Below are positions 8,666-17,603 of a DNA stretch of 64,000 nt, piece by piece; position 1 is the first letter of the stretch; each line of letters starts with the position of its first letter. Below the pieces are notes generated by a model. The model saw nothing but the letters and a program-made list of their open reading frames with translations, was not told the origin of the DNA and made no database searches. The translations under genes and the position numbers were made by a program. Where the stretch lies: the NCBI RefSeq assembly GCF_020404745.1, contig NZ_JAIZAP010000024.1, positions 1-64,000 on the forward strand. Direction: 5' to 3'. This stretch comes from Aquibacillus saliphilus. Its GTDB lineage: Bacteria > Bacillota > Bacilli > Bacillales > Amphibacillaceae.

Positions 8666-8776
8666 TATACCAACTCCCTTTCAATTTAATAGCCTACCAT
8701 CTAGGGTAGCGTATAATCACTTCATTTACGAACAATACTACTGATAGCACTTTTCTTTTATTAGGAGAGAAAGAAA

Positions 8777-9772
8777 ATGGAATTACAACTAATTGAAGTA
8801 TATATAAAAGAAGAAGAACTCAAGCCATTACTATCTAGACTTGAGGATTTCTCTATTATATCAAAGTGGCATTTGAAAGAGTCCGAGCAATATGAACTTA
8901 TTCGAATCCTAGTAAAAAAGGCGAACTCTGAAAAAATACTGAACTATCTTCAACAGAAGGCAGAACAAAGTGAAGAGTTAAAAGCTTTATTATATACTGT
9001 CCAAACATATATCCCACACATCAGTGAAGAAAAAGAAGAATCGAAGGACCTAGATGAAAATGCTGAGTTAATTCGTGCTAGTAGACATGAACTATATACA
9101 GTCGTCCACTCATCTAGTCAAATTACCCGAAGTTTTTCATGGTTCCTAGTTTTATCTTCAATTGTTGCAACCGCAGGAATCATAAAAAACAGTCCAGCTA
9201 TTGTCATTGGTGCTATGGTAATCGCACCACTTATAGGTCCTTATACATCGGCTGCCTTCGCTTCTGTACTAGGTGACTATAAACTTATGCGACAATCCGT
9301 ACTAACATCATTCTATGGACTTTTTGTACCTTTAGCAATTGCAGCGTTATTCGGGATTTTTTTCAAACTTCCTATACATAGTAATGAATTTCTTGCTAGA
9401 ACTAACATTGAAATTATTGATATAGCGGTAGCACTAGCTGCCGGGGCTGCCGGTGCAATATCTTTTGTAAAAAGAATGGCAGAGGCTCTAGTTGGTGTGA
9501 TGGTTTCTGTTGCATTATTGCCACCGACTATTGTACTTGGAATGATGGTTGGTTCTGGAGATTGGTCTGAGGCATTAACACCCTTTTTACTATTGCTAGT
9601 GAACATAAGCTCGATTATCTTGTCAGCAATTCTTGTATTTTGGTTTAGCGGTATAAAACCAGTCAATTGGCAAAAAATACAAGTAGCAAATACATCAAGG
9701 AGGTTCGCTTTACTGTTCGTTAGTCTTATCATAGCCATCTTATCGATTGTTATATTATTCATTTCATTTTAG
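8777..9772 (+). CDS. DUF389 (TIGR00341-type) membrane protein
   Basis: The 331-residue protein has a soluble N-terminal domain (about 1-95) and then five or six membrane helices (about 120-330). The helices include the glycine/alanine-rich stretch AIVIGAMVIAPLIGPYTSA that typifies DUF389 proteins. The function is unknown in general. The gene is transcribed alone and divergently from the GNAT gene; ATG follows AGGAGAGAAAGAAA. Confidence 0.85.
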   Translation: MELQLIEVYIKEEELKPLLSRLEDFSIISKWHLKESEQYELIRILVKKANSEKILNYLQQKAEQSEELKALLYTVQTYIPHISEEKEESKDLDENAELIRASRHELYTVVHSSSQITRSFSWFLVLSSIVATAGIIKNSPAIVIGAMVIAPLIGPYTSAAFASVLGDYKLMRQSVLTSFYGLFVPLAIAALFGIFFKLPIHSNEFLARTNIEIIDIAVALAAGAAGAISFVKRMAEALVGVMVSVALLPPTIVLGMMVGSGDWSEALTPFLLLLVNISSIILSAILVFWFSGIKPVNWQKIQVANTSRRFALLFVSLIIAILSIVILFISF

Positions 9773-9812
9773 ATAGTAGAGACTCAGTATTTTAAGACTG
9801 GTTCTTTACTCT

Positions 9813-10010
9813 CTATTTTAACTTAATTTCAAAAAGAAATCTTCTTTTTACTTGAATATATTTATCCCTGATATAATTATTAAACAATTGAGGATATTCT
9901 ATCTCAAATTGATTGCTAGCACATGCTTCTATTTCAGTAATTCCCTCTTCTAAAGTTTTCGTTTTCAAATAAGGTCTTTTTAAAAGAAAATGACCCCTGT
10001 TCAGGTACAG
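9813..10010 (-). pseudogene. Possible gene remnant downstream of znuA
   Basis: On the minus strand a frame of about 66 codons is open from a stop at about 10013 to TAG at 9813-9815. It has coding-like composition, ending in TKTLEEGITEIEACASNQFE then EYPQLFNNYIRDKYIQVKRR. It has no ATG and no ribosome-binding site, and it passes through the znuA terminator. This looks like the 3' part of a lost gene. The family was not recognised, and chance openness cannot be excluded. Confidence 0.3.
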
Positions 10011-10016
10011 GAGTCA
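9991..10016 (-). terminator. Terminator after znuA
   Basis: A 10-bp stem (TGACcCCTGT / ACAGGaGTCA) with a 6-base loop is followed by a U-rich tract on the minus strand, just past the znuA stop. Confidence 0.8.
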
Positions 10017-10031
10017 TCTTCATCGATTAAT

Positions 10032-11054
10032 CTAGTTTGATGATAATGCTTTTACAAGCACTTCAATATTTCTATTCATTAAACTAAAATAATCCTCCTT
10101 ATTTTCTATATCTTCTTCAGTTAGAACAGATAAATTGTGAATTTCGAGCGGTTCAACACTAACCTCATTTTGAATAACTTCAGCAACTTTAGGCGCTACA
10201 TTTTGTTCAAATAAAATGTACTTAATGTTATTTCCCTTTACTTTTTCGATAACCTTTTCTAACTGTTTATGCGAAGGTTCATTCGATGGAGACAACCCCG
10301 TTATCGCAATTTGCTCAATACCGTATGCCTTTTCCCAATATCCGTAGGCTGAGTGAGAGACTAAAATTTTATTTTGTTCCTTAGCTTCTACTTTATTATG
10401 AAACTCTTCATCTAACTCTAGCAATTTCAATTTTAGTTGCTCAAAATTTTCTTGGAATTCTGTCTGTAAATCAGGATTAGCCGCAACTAACGCCTCTGTG
10501 ATATTTTCAGCAAGTGTAATAGCACGAATAGGATCTAACCAAACATGGGGATCTACATCACCATGGTTATGGTTGTCTTCTTCATCTTCTTCATGATTTT
10601 CCTCTTCAGCATGTTCATGATCATCTTCATCAGTGTGATCAGCTTCTTCATGGGAATCATTTTTTTCGTCTTCATGCACATGATCTAACAGACTAACTCC
10701 CTGCGCCGCTTCTACAATTACTGTATCCTCATCCGCAATAGCTCCAATAATTTTATCCGCGTACGCCTCTAACCCTGCTCCGTTATATAAAAATAGATCA
10801 GCCGAAGCAATTTCCACTAAAGTCTTTGATGTAGGTTCATACGTATGTGGGTCCCCACCAGCCGGAAGAATAGAAGTAACTTCTACATGTGATCCACCTA
10901 TTTTATTTACGAAATCCTCAATTGGATAAAGTGTTGTATATATTTTTAATACATCATCATCTGCTTTTGTATCTGATTGCGCTGATTCACTACTACATCC
11001 AATAAGCATAAGTATAAGTAGTATAAAAGATAAAACCAATAACTTTTTTCTCAT
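10032..11054 (-). CDS. znuA: Zinc ABC transporter substrate-binding lipoprotein (ZnuA/AdcA-like)
   Basis: This cluster A-I solute-binding protein has a lipobox (MLIGC) after an N-terminal hydrophobic segment, so it is anchored outside the membrane. A His/Asp/Glu-rich loop (about residues 125-165) is typical of zinc rather than manganese binders. The core zinc-site segments DPHVWLDP and HSAYGYW are present. ATG at 11054 is chosen because GGGGAGAG lies eight bases before it; an in-frame start eight codons upstream has no such site. The ATPase and permease genes are not adjacent. Two Zur-like operators lie upstream, so zinc starvation probably induces it. Confidence 0.9.
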   Translation of the reverse strand: MRKKLLVLSFILLILMLIGCSSESAQSDTKADDDVLKIYTTLYPIEDFVNKIGGSHVEVTSILPAGGDPHTYEPTSKTLVEIASADLFLYNGAGLEAYADKIIGAIADEDTVIVEAAQGVSLLDHVHEDEKNDSHEEADHTDEDDHEHAEEENHEEDEEDNHNHGDVDPHVWLDPIRAITLAENITEALVAANPDLQTEFQENFEQLKLKLLELDEEFHNKVEAKEQNKILVSHSAYGYWEKAYGIEQIAITGLSPSNEPSHKQLEKVIEKVKGNNIKYILFEQNVAPKVAEVIQNEVSVEPLEIHNLSVLTEEDIENKEDYFSLMNRNIEVLVKALSSN

Positions 11055-11091
11055 TTTGAACTCTCCCCTTTTCAACATCCAATCCGAATTA

Positions 11092-11134
11092 TATCGTAAT
11101 GGTTACGTTTTGTAAATAATAATCGTTACGTTTT
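11092..11134. promoter_or_regulatory. Two Zur-box-like operators upstream of znuA
   Basis: TCGTAATGGTTACG (11094-11107) matches the Bacillus Zur palindrome (core TCGTAATnATTACGA) with few changes. AATAATCGTTACG (11118-11130) is a second, weaker copy. Both are about 40-75 bases upstream of the znuA start. No other plausible target gene is close. Confidence 0.7.
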
Positions 11135-11271
11135 ATAAAAAGATAATAAATTCCCCTCCACTCAAGTCATTCACTATAACAACCGGCAATCTTATCACAG
11201 TCAGGAAATGTGAAGTTTACATATGGACAATTGTTAGTATCCAATTTACAAAATCTTTACATTTATTCGCA

Positions 11272-11301
11272 TTGAATTCGAGGGATAACTTCGTGTATAC
11301 T
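11272..11301 (+). promoter_or_regulatory. Putative sigma-A promoter of chrA
   Basis: TTGAAT (11272-11277) and TATACT (11296-11301) are 18 bases apart, about 90 bases upstream of chrA. The rest of the 310-base gap between znuA and chrA holds only the Zur-like sites. Confidence 0.5.
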
Positions 11302-11389
11302 CAAATAACGAAAACAGGCATTGTTTAGTTAATTTGATTGGAATAACTTTTTTCTAAAGATAAATGAAGAAATAAAGAGGTGTCTTTTA

Positions 11390-12574
11390 TTGAATAAGAC
11401 AAACAAGTTAGTAACGTTGTGGGAAATCTTATTAATTTCAACACGACTTGGCTTTACCTCTTTTGGAGGGCCAATTGCTCATCTTGGTTACTTTCATGAA
11501 GAGTATATTCGTAGAAAGAAGTGGATGGATGAAAAAAGCTATGCTGATTTAGTAGCGCTCTGTCAATTCTTGCCTGGTCCTGCTAGTAGCCAAGTTGGCA
11601 TGGGAATAGGAATCGTTCGAGGGGGTGCGCTGGGAGGCATTGTTTCTTTTATTGGATTCACGATACCTTCTGTTGTAGCGCTAATAGTATTCGCTGTCCT
11701 TTTAAAAAACTATGCTATCGCGAATGCTGGCTTTATCCATGGATTAAAAATTGTCGCTGTAGCTGTAGTCGCACATGCAATAATCGGTATGGCCAAGAAG
11801 TTAACTCCTGATTTACAGCGCAAGACGATTGCACTTGTCGCAATTGTTGCTACACTTTTATGGCAGACTGCATACACGCAAATTGCAATTATTTTATTAG
11901 CAGCAATTATTGGCTTTATTCTTTTTACAAACAAAACTGATCAGGCTGAAAGTACTATTAACGTACCCATTTCAAAAAAAATCGGAGCTGTTAGTTTACT
12001 ACTTTTTATCATGTTACTAATTATATTACCTATTTTAAGGGAAATGACTACTGTTAATTGGATTGCAATGTTTGACAGTTTTTATCGATCTGGTTCACTT
12101 GTATTTGGTGGTGGACACGTTGTTTTACCTTTACTTGAACGAGAATTTGTTCCCACAGGTTGGTTAACTGAACAAGAATTTCTAGCAGGTTATGGAGCAG
12201 CACAAGCAGTTCCAGGACCATTATTCACATTTGCTGCTTATATCGGAACTGTTATTGGAGGGTGGCAAGCTGGATTACTAGCAACGTTTGCTATTTTCTT
12301 ACCAGCGTTCTTACTTGTTTTTGGTACATTACCTTTTTGGGGAACCTTACGTAAAAATCCTAAAATGAAAGGTGCACTGATGGGGATAAACGCTGCTGTC
12401 GTTGGAATTTTAATAGCTGCCTTCTATCAACCTATATGGACGAGTTCAATTTTAGCTCCAATCGACTTTGCTCTAGCAGCTATTCTATTTAGTATGCTCG
12501 TCTATTGGAAATTACCGCCTTGGGTAGTAGTTCTATCAGGTGCATTAGGTGGATGGTTAATTACTCTATTATAA
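11390..12574 (+). CDS. chrA: Chromate transporter, CHR family (ChrA)
   Basis: The 394-residue membrane protein carries two homologous CHR domains. The first has FGGPIAHLGYF (about 25-35) and PGPASSQVGM. The second has FGGGHVVLPLLEREF (about 240-255) and AVPGPLFTFAAYIG. The long, fused form exports chromate using the proton gradient. Such genes are also common in strains without known chromate exposure. The start is TTG after AAAGAGG. The gene ends at a bidirectional terminator shared with the ger operon. Confidence 0.92.
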   Translation: MNKTNKLVTLWEILLISTRLGFTSFGGPIAHLGYFHEEYIRRKKWMDEKSYADLVALCQFLPGPASSQVGMGIGIVRGGALGGIVSFIGFTIPSVVALIVFAVLLKNYAIANAGFIHGLKIVAVAVVAHAIIGMAKKLTPDLQRKTIALVAIVATLLWQTAYTQIAIILLAAIIGFILFTNKTDQAESTINVPISKKIGAVSLLLFIMLLIILPILREMTTVNWIAMFDSFYRSGSLVFGGGHVVLPLLEREFVPTGWLTEQEFLAGYGAAQAVPGPLFTFAAYIGTVIGGWQAGLLATFAIFLPAFLLVFGTLPFWGTLRKNPKMKGALMGINAAVVGILIAAFYQPIWTSSILAPIDFALAAILFSMLVYWKLPPWVVVLSGALGGWLITLL

Positions 12575-12579
12575 TCAGT

Positions 12580-12605
12580 AAAACCTCGCTCTAGGAGCGG
12601 GTTTT
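12580..12605. terminator. Bidirectional terminator between chrA and gerB
   Basis: Arms AAAACCtCGCTC and GAGCGgGTTTT with a 3-base loop. It overlaps the last codons of the convergent germination permease gene. Confidence 0.8.
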
Positions 12606-13688
12606 ATTTTCTTTAAGCAAACCTACAACTAAAAGAATAATAGGTAATACAAGTCCAAACGTAGCCGACAGTGGAATCCAAGTACCAGTTATAAATTGGC
12701 TAGTGTATACAACATTAGGTGCTAGTACAACGGCAAACACAATAATAAAGTACGCTATTGGAACAGTCACTGTCTTATAACTCTTCAAGTTTAGTATCCG
12801 ACTCACTCCGACAGATAGAACATAAAAGATAGTCATAATTTTAAAGAAAATGGTAAAAAACCAAATAATGGCAACAATTACCTCCACGCGCTCAACAAAG
12901 TCAGCTATACTAATTTTTTTACCTAGTACATAAGTTGGGTACGTGTTTCTTACTGTTAAATCAACTCCTAAAACGAGTAGACACATCAGAGTGATGCTAG
13001 TTAGTAAAAATCCCCCTATGGTTACACCTATTATAAATGCTTTTTTAGCTTTTTCTGGTTTATTCACATCTTTCATCAACGACAGTAAAATAATTAATTC
13101 AAAAAAAGGGTATCCGATTAAAGGTACAGCTCCAGCCAACATCCCACCAATATTCGTTTGTAGAATTGGCTGAATTTTGGTTACTTCTGCCTCTTTAAAT
13201 ACCATAGCAATTAATAAGAAAATTGCTATAGCTACATATGGGAAAAACACCTCCGATGTTCTACTAATAACTTCTATCCCCATCCTAACCCCTATTAAGC
13301 AAGTTATTAGAATAAGTAGAATCATCACCTCAAGTGGCGTTTCAACCAATATATGTGTAATTATAAAGTCACCCATCGCTCTAAGGTTTCCAATCACTAC
13401 ATAAAAAACATATAGAACAAACAAGAACGAAATGAACTTTCCTAGCCACTTTCCAAGCAACTTTTCCAGCAGTTGAAATATATCTTTATTTCGATCTAAT
13501 TTAAAAATTTGGATATACATCAACACAACTAGGATTCCAATCATCGAAGCTATTAAGACTGATATCCAGCTGTTTTCCCGACCATAGCTTGCAACAATTG
13601 CAGGTCCCATAATAATCGCAGATCCAAGTGTATTCATAATTACCAAGATAGTAAACTGCCTGCCATTTATCTTCACTTCTGAATTCAA
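12591..13688 (-). CDS. Spore germinant receptor B subunit (GerAB/GerKB family permease)
   Basis: The 365-residue protein has about ten membrane helices and belongs to the amino-acid-permease-like germination transporters that bind the nutrient germinant in the inner spore membrane. It is the last gene of the operon CBO0543-like, A, C, D, B. Its TTG start follows AGTGGGGG. A 94-base inverted-repeat element separates it from the D gene, so its expression could differ from that of the upstream subunits. The germinant cannot be predicted. Confidence 0.9.
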   Translation of the reverse strand: MNSEVKINGRQFTILVIMNTLGSAIIMGPAIVASYGRENSWISVLIASMIGILVVLMYIQIFKLDRNKDIFQLLEKLLGKWLGKFISFLFVLYVFYVVIGNLRAMGDFIITHILVETPLEVMILLILITCLIGVRMGIEVISRTSEVFFPYVAIAIFLLIAMVFKEAEVTKIQPILQTNIGGMLAGAVPLIGYPFFELIILLSLMKDVNKPEKAKKAFIIGVTIGGFLLTSITLMCLLVLGVDLTVRNTYPTYVLGKKISIADFVERVEVIVAIIWFFTIFFKIMTIFYVLSVGVSRILNLKSYKTVTVPIAYFIIVFAVVLAPNVVYTSQFITGTWIPLSATFGLVLPIILLVVGLLKENKTRS

Positions 13689-13736
13689 ATTAATTTGCCC
13701 CCACTGTAAGAAACCCTATACCATATATGTTAGTTA

Positions 13737-13830
13737 ATGTTCAAAAAGTCCTAGCATGAGAGCTTTCGAGGCAAAAAACGAAAGTCAATCCGCTAAGTGA
13801 ATGATCACTTCCTAATGAATTTTTGAACAT
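13737..13830. repeat. MITE-like inverted-repeat element inside the ger operon
   Basis: Perfect 11-bp ends (ATGTTCAAAAA at 13737-13747, TTTTTGAACAT at 13820-13830) bound a 94-bp element with two internal stems: CTTTCG/CGAAAG and AAGTGA-atga-TCACTT. It contains no ORF. Size and structure fit a small non-autonomous inverted-repeat element. No second copy was noticed in this window. Confidence 0.55.
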
Positions 13831-13836
13831 ATATTA

Positions 13837-14085
13837 TTACTTTGACTTATAGGTGTCTAAAATAGTTACTATTGGATCTGTTATCGGTTGATATACTATT
13901 TCGAATCCCTTTGAAAGATTTGGTATATAATACCCTAGCACTAGAGCAACGGATAAAGTAGCAGCTACTGTAGTCCCCACAACAAATACCCATTTATCTT
14001 TTTTTGAATCGAGTTTTTTTATTTTTTTATATTCAAACCTACCTATTAAACCTGTAACAAGTAAAATAGCAGTAACGTTTAACAT
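13837..14085 (-). CDS. Germinant receptor D subunit (two-helix small protein)
   Basis: The 82-residue protein has two hydrophobic segments (about 1-15 and 32-52) joined by a lysine-rich loop. Length, topology and position among ger genes match the D subunits found beside many Bacillus germinant receptors, which modulate receptor function. Identification rests mainly on context, because D subunits diverge strongly. The start is ATG at 14085 after an AAGGAAGAATCAAGCC stretch. Confidence 0.65.
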   Translation of the reverse strand: MLNVTAILLVTGLIGRFEYKKIKKLDSKKDKWVFVVGTTVAATLSVALVLGYYIPNLSKGFEIVYQPITDPIVTILDTYKSK

Positions 14086-14112
14086 GGCTTGATTCTTCCT
14101 TTTTATTTAGTT

Positions 14113-15309
14113 TTATTTCATGTTACCAAGTAAGGTTTCTGTAATTGTTCCTGTTCCTCTTATATTAAACTTAACCTTGACTTCAATATCTAGATCTGCA
14201 AACTCTTTATCCCAATTGTCTTTAAGTTGTTTCCATTGTTTGGGCTCCTGTCGACTAAGAACTTGCCCAAAACCGAAAACATCACTATTTAACTCTTTAG
14301 CTTTGCCTATGCTTTCCTTAATAATCTCTTCAATCTTTTTCTTTAATTTGCCTTCAATCTCTTTAATTTTTGACTGGTCATAGACATCGATAGCACATTC
14401 AACATCAGCAATATTTGCCTCAATAGTTGTTTCTATAGTGATTTTAGGCAGATTACTATCGATAGATCCCTTAAGCTTTGTTTCATTTTTTGTTACTTCA
14501 ACCGAAATAGTTCCTTCCTCTTCCTTGCCGCACTCTACCCACCCAATAGTATTTCGAACATTATCGGTAATATAGTTGAATCCCTTGCTTTCATTTTCAT
14601 TAAACCAACCAACTAATTTATCATCTTTAAATACACCGATTTCGTCAATGTTAACAATTGTATGTGAATCTACTACTTCAACATTTTCTATTTGTGCGCC
14701 AACTTCGGGACTACCAACCGCACTTAACCCAGTTAGAACAGCTTCTTTGCCTGGGACCGTCAAAGAGCTCACTAATTCATCTAACTCTACGATCTTTGCT
14801 GGCGCCCAATTATCTTGTGCCGTTTGAAGACTAGAATATATTTTGTTTGCGGGAATTTTTTCGATTGGCGTTAATATTTTCAACGCCTTCTCCGCTTCCA
14901 TATTTTTAGTAATCATTAAAGAAAATTCCAATCGCATTTCGTGATCTCTAGAAATAAAATCCAATGACTGCGAAATTCCACCTTCTGAAAACTCTTGTCC
15001 TAAAAGTATGATACGGAGATGTGATAAATACAATTTTCGTGGTGTTGTTACTGTCAAACGCCTTAACGCTTCAAAAACAGTCTTGCCCGTCATGGAGTAC
15101 GTCGTAACAGATGTTCTTGTTGTTAAATCCTTTCCTGCAATCTCTCCAGGATCCATTACTTGTACAGTTAATTTATACCCATCTTCATGTTTATCAATTC
15201 CTAAAGCAGTAACAACAGCTAAATCTGATAGCTCTCTAGAACTCCAACACCCAGTTAAGAGGAAGATTGTCATAAATAAAAGTAAAGCTTTTGAACCGTT
15301 TTTTTTCAT
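14113..15309 (-). CDS. Germinant receptor C subunit, Ger(x)C lipoprotein
   Basis: The 398-residue lipoprotein has the LLTGCWSSRELSDLA segment (lipobox plus the WxxREL signature) and the GIDK motif that define Ger(x)C proteins. It is lipidated by prelipoprotein diacylglycerol transferase and sits on the outer face of the spore inner membrane with subunits A and B. The gene starts 24 bases after gerA ends and is followed 27 bases later by the D gene. Here C comes before B, unlike the common A-B-C order. Confidence 0.93.
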   Translation of the reverse strand: MKKNGSKALLLFMTIFLLTGCWSSRELSDLAVVTALGIDKHEDGYKLTVQVMDPGEIAGKDLTTRTSVTTYSMTGKTVFEALRRLTVTTPRKLYLSHLRIILLGQEFSEGGISQSLDFISRDHEMRLEFSLMITKNMEAEKALKILTPIEKIPANKIYSSLQTAQDNWAPAKIVELDELVSSLTVPGKEAVLTGLSAVGSPEVGAQIENVEVVDSHTIVNIDEIGVFKDDKLVGWFNENESKGFNYITDNVRNTIGWVECGKEEEGTISVEVTKNETKLKGSIDSNLPKITIETTIEANIADVECAIDVYDQSKIKEIEGKLKKKIEEIIKESIGKAKELNSDVFGFGQVLSRQEPKQWKQLKDNWDKEFADLDIEVKVKFNIRGTGTITETLLGNMK

Positions 15310-15333
15310 ATTATGCTAACCTCTTTTTTTACA

Positions 15334-16917
15334 TTACTTTGGTGGCGGTTTCGGTTGTTCAGTAGCTTCTCGTTTAACATCTATCTGACTAATTAATCTC
15401 GGCCTGTTCTCCTTTATCCACACAGGCAAACGAATGAGCGCATCATCTTGGTCAGATGGTATAAATGGTGCCATTGGTGACAAATAAGGTATTCCAAATG
15501 AGCGTAAACTAGATAAATGTAATCCCATGATAATGAGTCCTAATATTATTCCAACTAAACCAAAGGTAGCCGCTAAAATCATAAATCCAAATCGTAAAAT
15601 TCTTACTGAAATTGCCATGTTATAAGTTGGTGAAACAAAGCTGCTTATTGCAGTTAGTGAAACAACAATAACCATAGTTGCAGAGACAATACCCGCTTCA
15701 ACAGCCGCTTGACCAAGTACTAATGCACCTACTATCGATATCGCAGATCCAACTGCACGAGGTAGTCTAATCCCGGCTTCACGTAATATTTCAAACGTGA
15801 TTTCCATGATTAACGCTTCGATAAATGCTGGAAATGGCACTCCTTCCCGCTGAGCTGCTAAGCTAGTTAAAAGCGTTGTAGGTATCATTTCTTGATGGAA
15901 TGTTGTTAATGCAATAAATGCTGATGGTGTTAACAACGCTAAGAAAAAGCAAAAAAAACGCAATATACGCAACAAGCTTCCTATATCACTACGTTGATAG
16001 TAATCCTCACTTGATTGAAAAAAATCAATAAACAGTGCAGGAGCAAGTAAAACAAATGGGCTTCCATCGACAATTATAGCTACTCTACCTTCCAATATCC
16101 CTGCAGAGACTGCATCCGGGCGTTCTGTATTAAAAATCGTCGGAAATGGAGTGTATATTTCATCCTGTATTAATTCCTCTATGTAGCCACTATCTAGAAT
16201 TGCGTCAATCTCAATTTTTTTTAATCGTTCCTTTATTTCTAAAACAATGTCTTCATTTACTACGCCATTTATGTATGCGATCGCTACATCTGTTTTAGAT
16301 TTCTTGCCTATTTTTTGAGTTTCAATCCAAAGATTTTGGTCTTTAATTCGCCGTCTTATTAGTGCGGTGTTTGTCCTTAAAGTTTCTGAAAATGCATCCT
16401 TAGGGCCTCTTACTACCTGCTGTGAACTCGGCTCTTGAACACCTCTGTCTTCCCAACCTCTTGACCCAACTGCAAATCCTTTTGAAACTCCATTGAGAAG
16501 TACAATCGTATCGCCCGAAAGTAAATGCTGATACAAAGCTTGGAAAGTATCAATTTCTGTTAATTCTACACTTGTAAGGCTTGAATTTTTAATGAAATTA
16601 TACATATCTTGATTACTACTAATTTTTTCATCAGATTCAGCTTTTCTACCATCAATCATAAGATTTTCTAAAACATAGTTATGAACAAGATCCTTGTCAA
16701 TTAATCCATCCGTGTAAAAAAGACAAGCTTCTATAGGATTTTTACCTATCTTAAATTCTCTAATTACAATATCAAAACTATTCCCCAACACCTTGGACAC
16801 TTCGGAAATATTCTTTTTTATTTCCTTATTCAATGGCATATTGTCATCATCAGATACATTATCCATTACTATTTTTTTACTTTTCAAAGCTTTAAAAACT
16901 TGAGATAGCTTACTCAC
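15334..16917 (-). CDS. Germinant receptor A subunit (GerA family)
   Basis: The 527-residue protein has a soluble N-terminal domain (about 1-310) and a C-terminal membrane part with about five helices (315-490). The conserved GRVAIIVDGSPFVLLAP and LREAGIRLPRAVGSAISIVGALVLGQAAVEAG stretches, shortened here as GRVAI...LLAP and LREAG...VEAG, identify GerA. A subunits multimerise and are required for nutrient-triggered germination. The first four bases overlap the upstream CBO0543-like gene. The proline-rich C-terminus (QPKPPPK) is ordinary for the family. Confidence 0.95.
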   Translation of the reverse strand: MSKLSQVFKALKSKKIVMDNVSDDDNMPLNKEIKKNISEVSKVLGNSFDIVIREFKIGKNPIEACLFYTDGLIDKDLVHNYVLENLMIDGRKAESDEKISSNQDMYNFIKNSSLTSVELTEIDTFQALYQHLLSGDTIVLLNGVSKGFAVGSRGWEDRGVQEPSSQQVVRGPKDAFSETLRTNTALIRRRIKDQNLWIETQKIGKKSKTDVAIAYINGVVNEDIVLEIKERLKKIEIDAILDSGYIEELIQDEIYTPFPTIFNTERPDAVSAGILEGRVAIIVDGSPFVLLAPALFIDFFQSSEDYYQRSDIGSLLRILRFFCFFLALLTPSAFIALTTFHQEMIPTTLLTSLAAQREGVPFPAFIEALIMEITFEILREAGIRLPRAVGSAISIVGALVLGQAAVEAGIVSATMVIVVSLTAISSFVSPTYNMAISVRILRFGFMILAATFGLVGIILGLIIMGLHLSSLRSFGIPYLSPMAPFIPSDQDDALIRLPVWIKENRPRLISQIDVKREATEQPKPPPK

Positions 16918-17441
16918 GTATTCTCACTCCATGATTGGTCATTAGTAACTTGTTCTGATTTGGACCAACTCCTGATGATTGCTATCAAACCTCTCACAAG
17001 TAAAAAAGTTCCAGACAGAGAAAACAACGTATAGTACCATCTCCACTTTTTATAATTAATTAGCTGTGTCTTTTTTTCCAGGAAAATCTCAACTATTGTC
17101 ATCGGAATACTGTAAAGAAACGATTGATAGATCATCCCTGGCAGCTTGGATTTGTAGGTTGTTTGGTTATAGTACACACATATCAATGGGAATAATAAAT
17201 ATTCAAATAAAACACTACCTTTAAAGGAGTTAGGTAATAATCGATCAGGGTATTCTAACCATTTGTTTGCAGCAACTATATTTCCAAAAAAAACTGAAAT
17301 AACTGTTTTCAACAGAAATACAATTAGCCAATCTTTTCTTGGTCTTTTATTTAATGCAAACAATAGAAATACCGAACCAAATAATGTCAATCCATATAGA
17401 ATCGTTTTCTCCTTTTTCACATCTACCACCCTCGAAAACAC
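16914..17441 (-). CDS. CBO0543-family membrane protein leading the ger operon
   Basis: The 175-residue protein has about five membrane helices. It carries the WLEYPDRLLPNSFKGSVLFE-type loop and the KKWRWYY segment seen in the CBO0543 family of spore-formers, whose function is unknown. The four-base overlap with gerA shows translational coupling, so it is the first gene of the germination operon. A role in receptor assembly or in the inner spore membrane is inferred from context only. Confidence 0.7.
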   Translation of the reverse strand: MFSRVVDVKKEKTILYGLTLFGSVFLLFALNKRPRKDWLIVFLLKTVISVFFGNIVAANKWLEYPDRLLPNSFKGSVLFEYLLFPLICVYYNQTTYKSKLPGMIYQSFLYSIPMTIVEIFLEKKTQLINYKKWRWYYTLFSLSGTFLLVRGLIAIIRSWSKSEQVTNDQSWSENT

Positions 17442-17560
17442 AAGATACTACTCTTTAGCATTATCATTAATTTAGTTTTTATTCCCAATAACACGTTGCA
17501 TTTTAGAAAGATATTCCTATACATTTACCTGCATAAAAAAAGATAAAAATCCCATTAAAA

Positions 17561-17592
17561 AGACCTTCACACTAAAATAAGTGTAAAGGTCT
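17561..17592 (-). terminator. Terminator after fabI
   Basis: A 13-base stem (AGACCTTcACACT / AGTGTaAAGGTCT) with a 6-base loop, then a U-rich tract on the minus strand. Confidence 0.85.
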
Positions 17593-17603
17593 GAATGTAC
17601 GGA

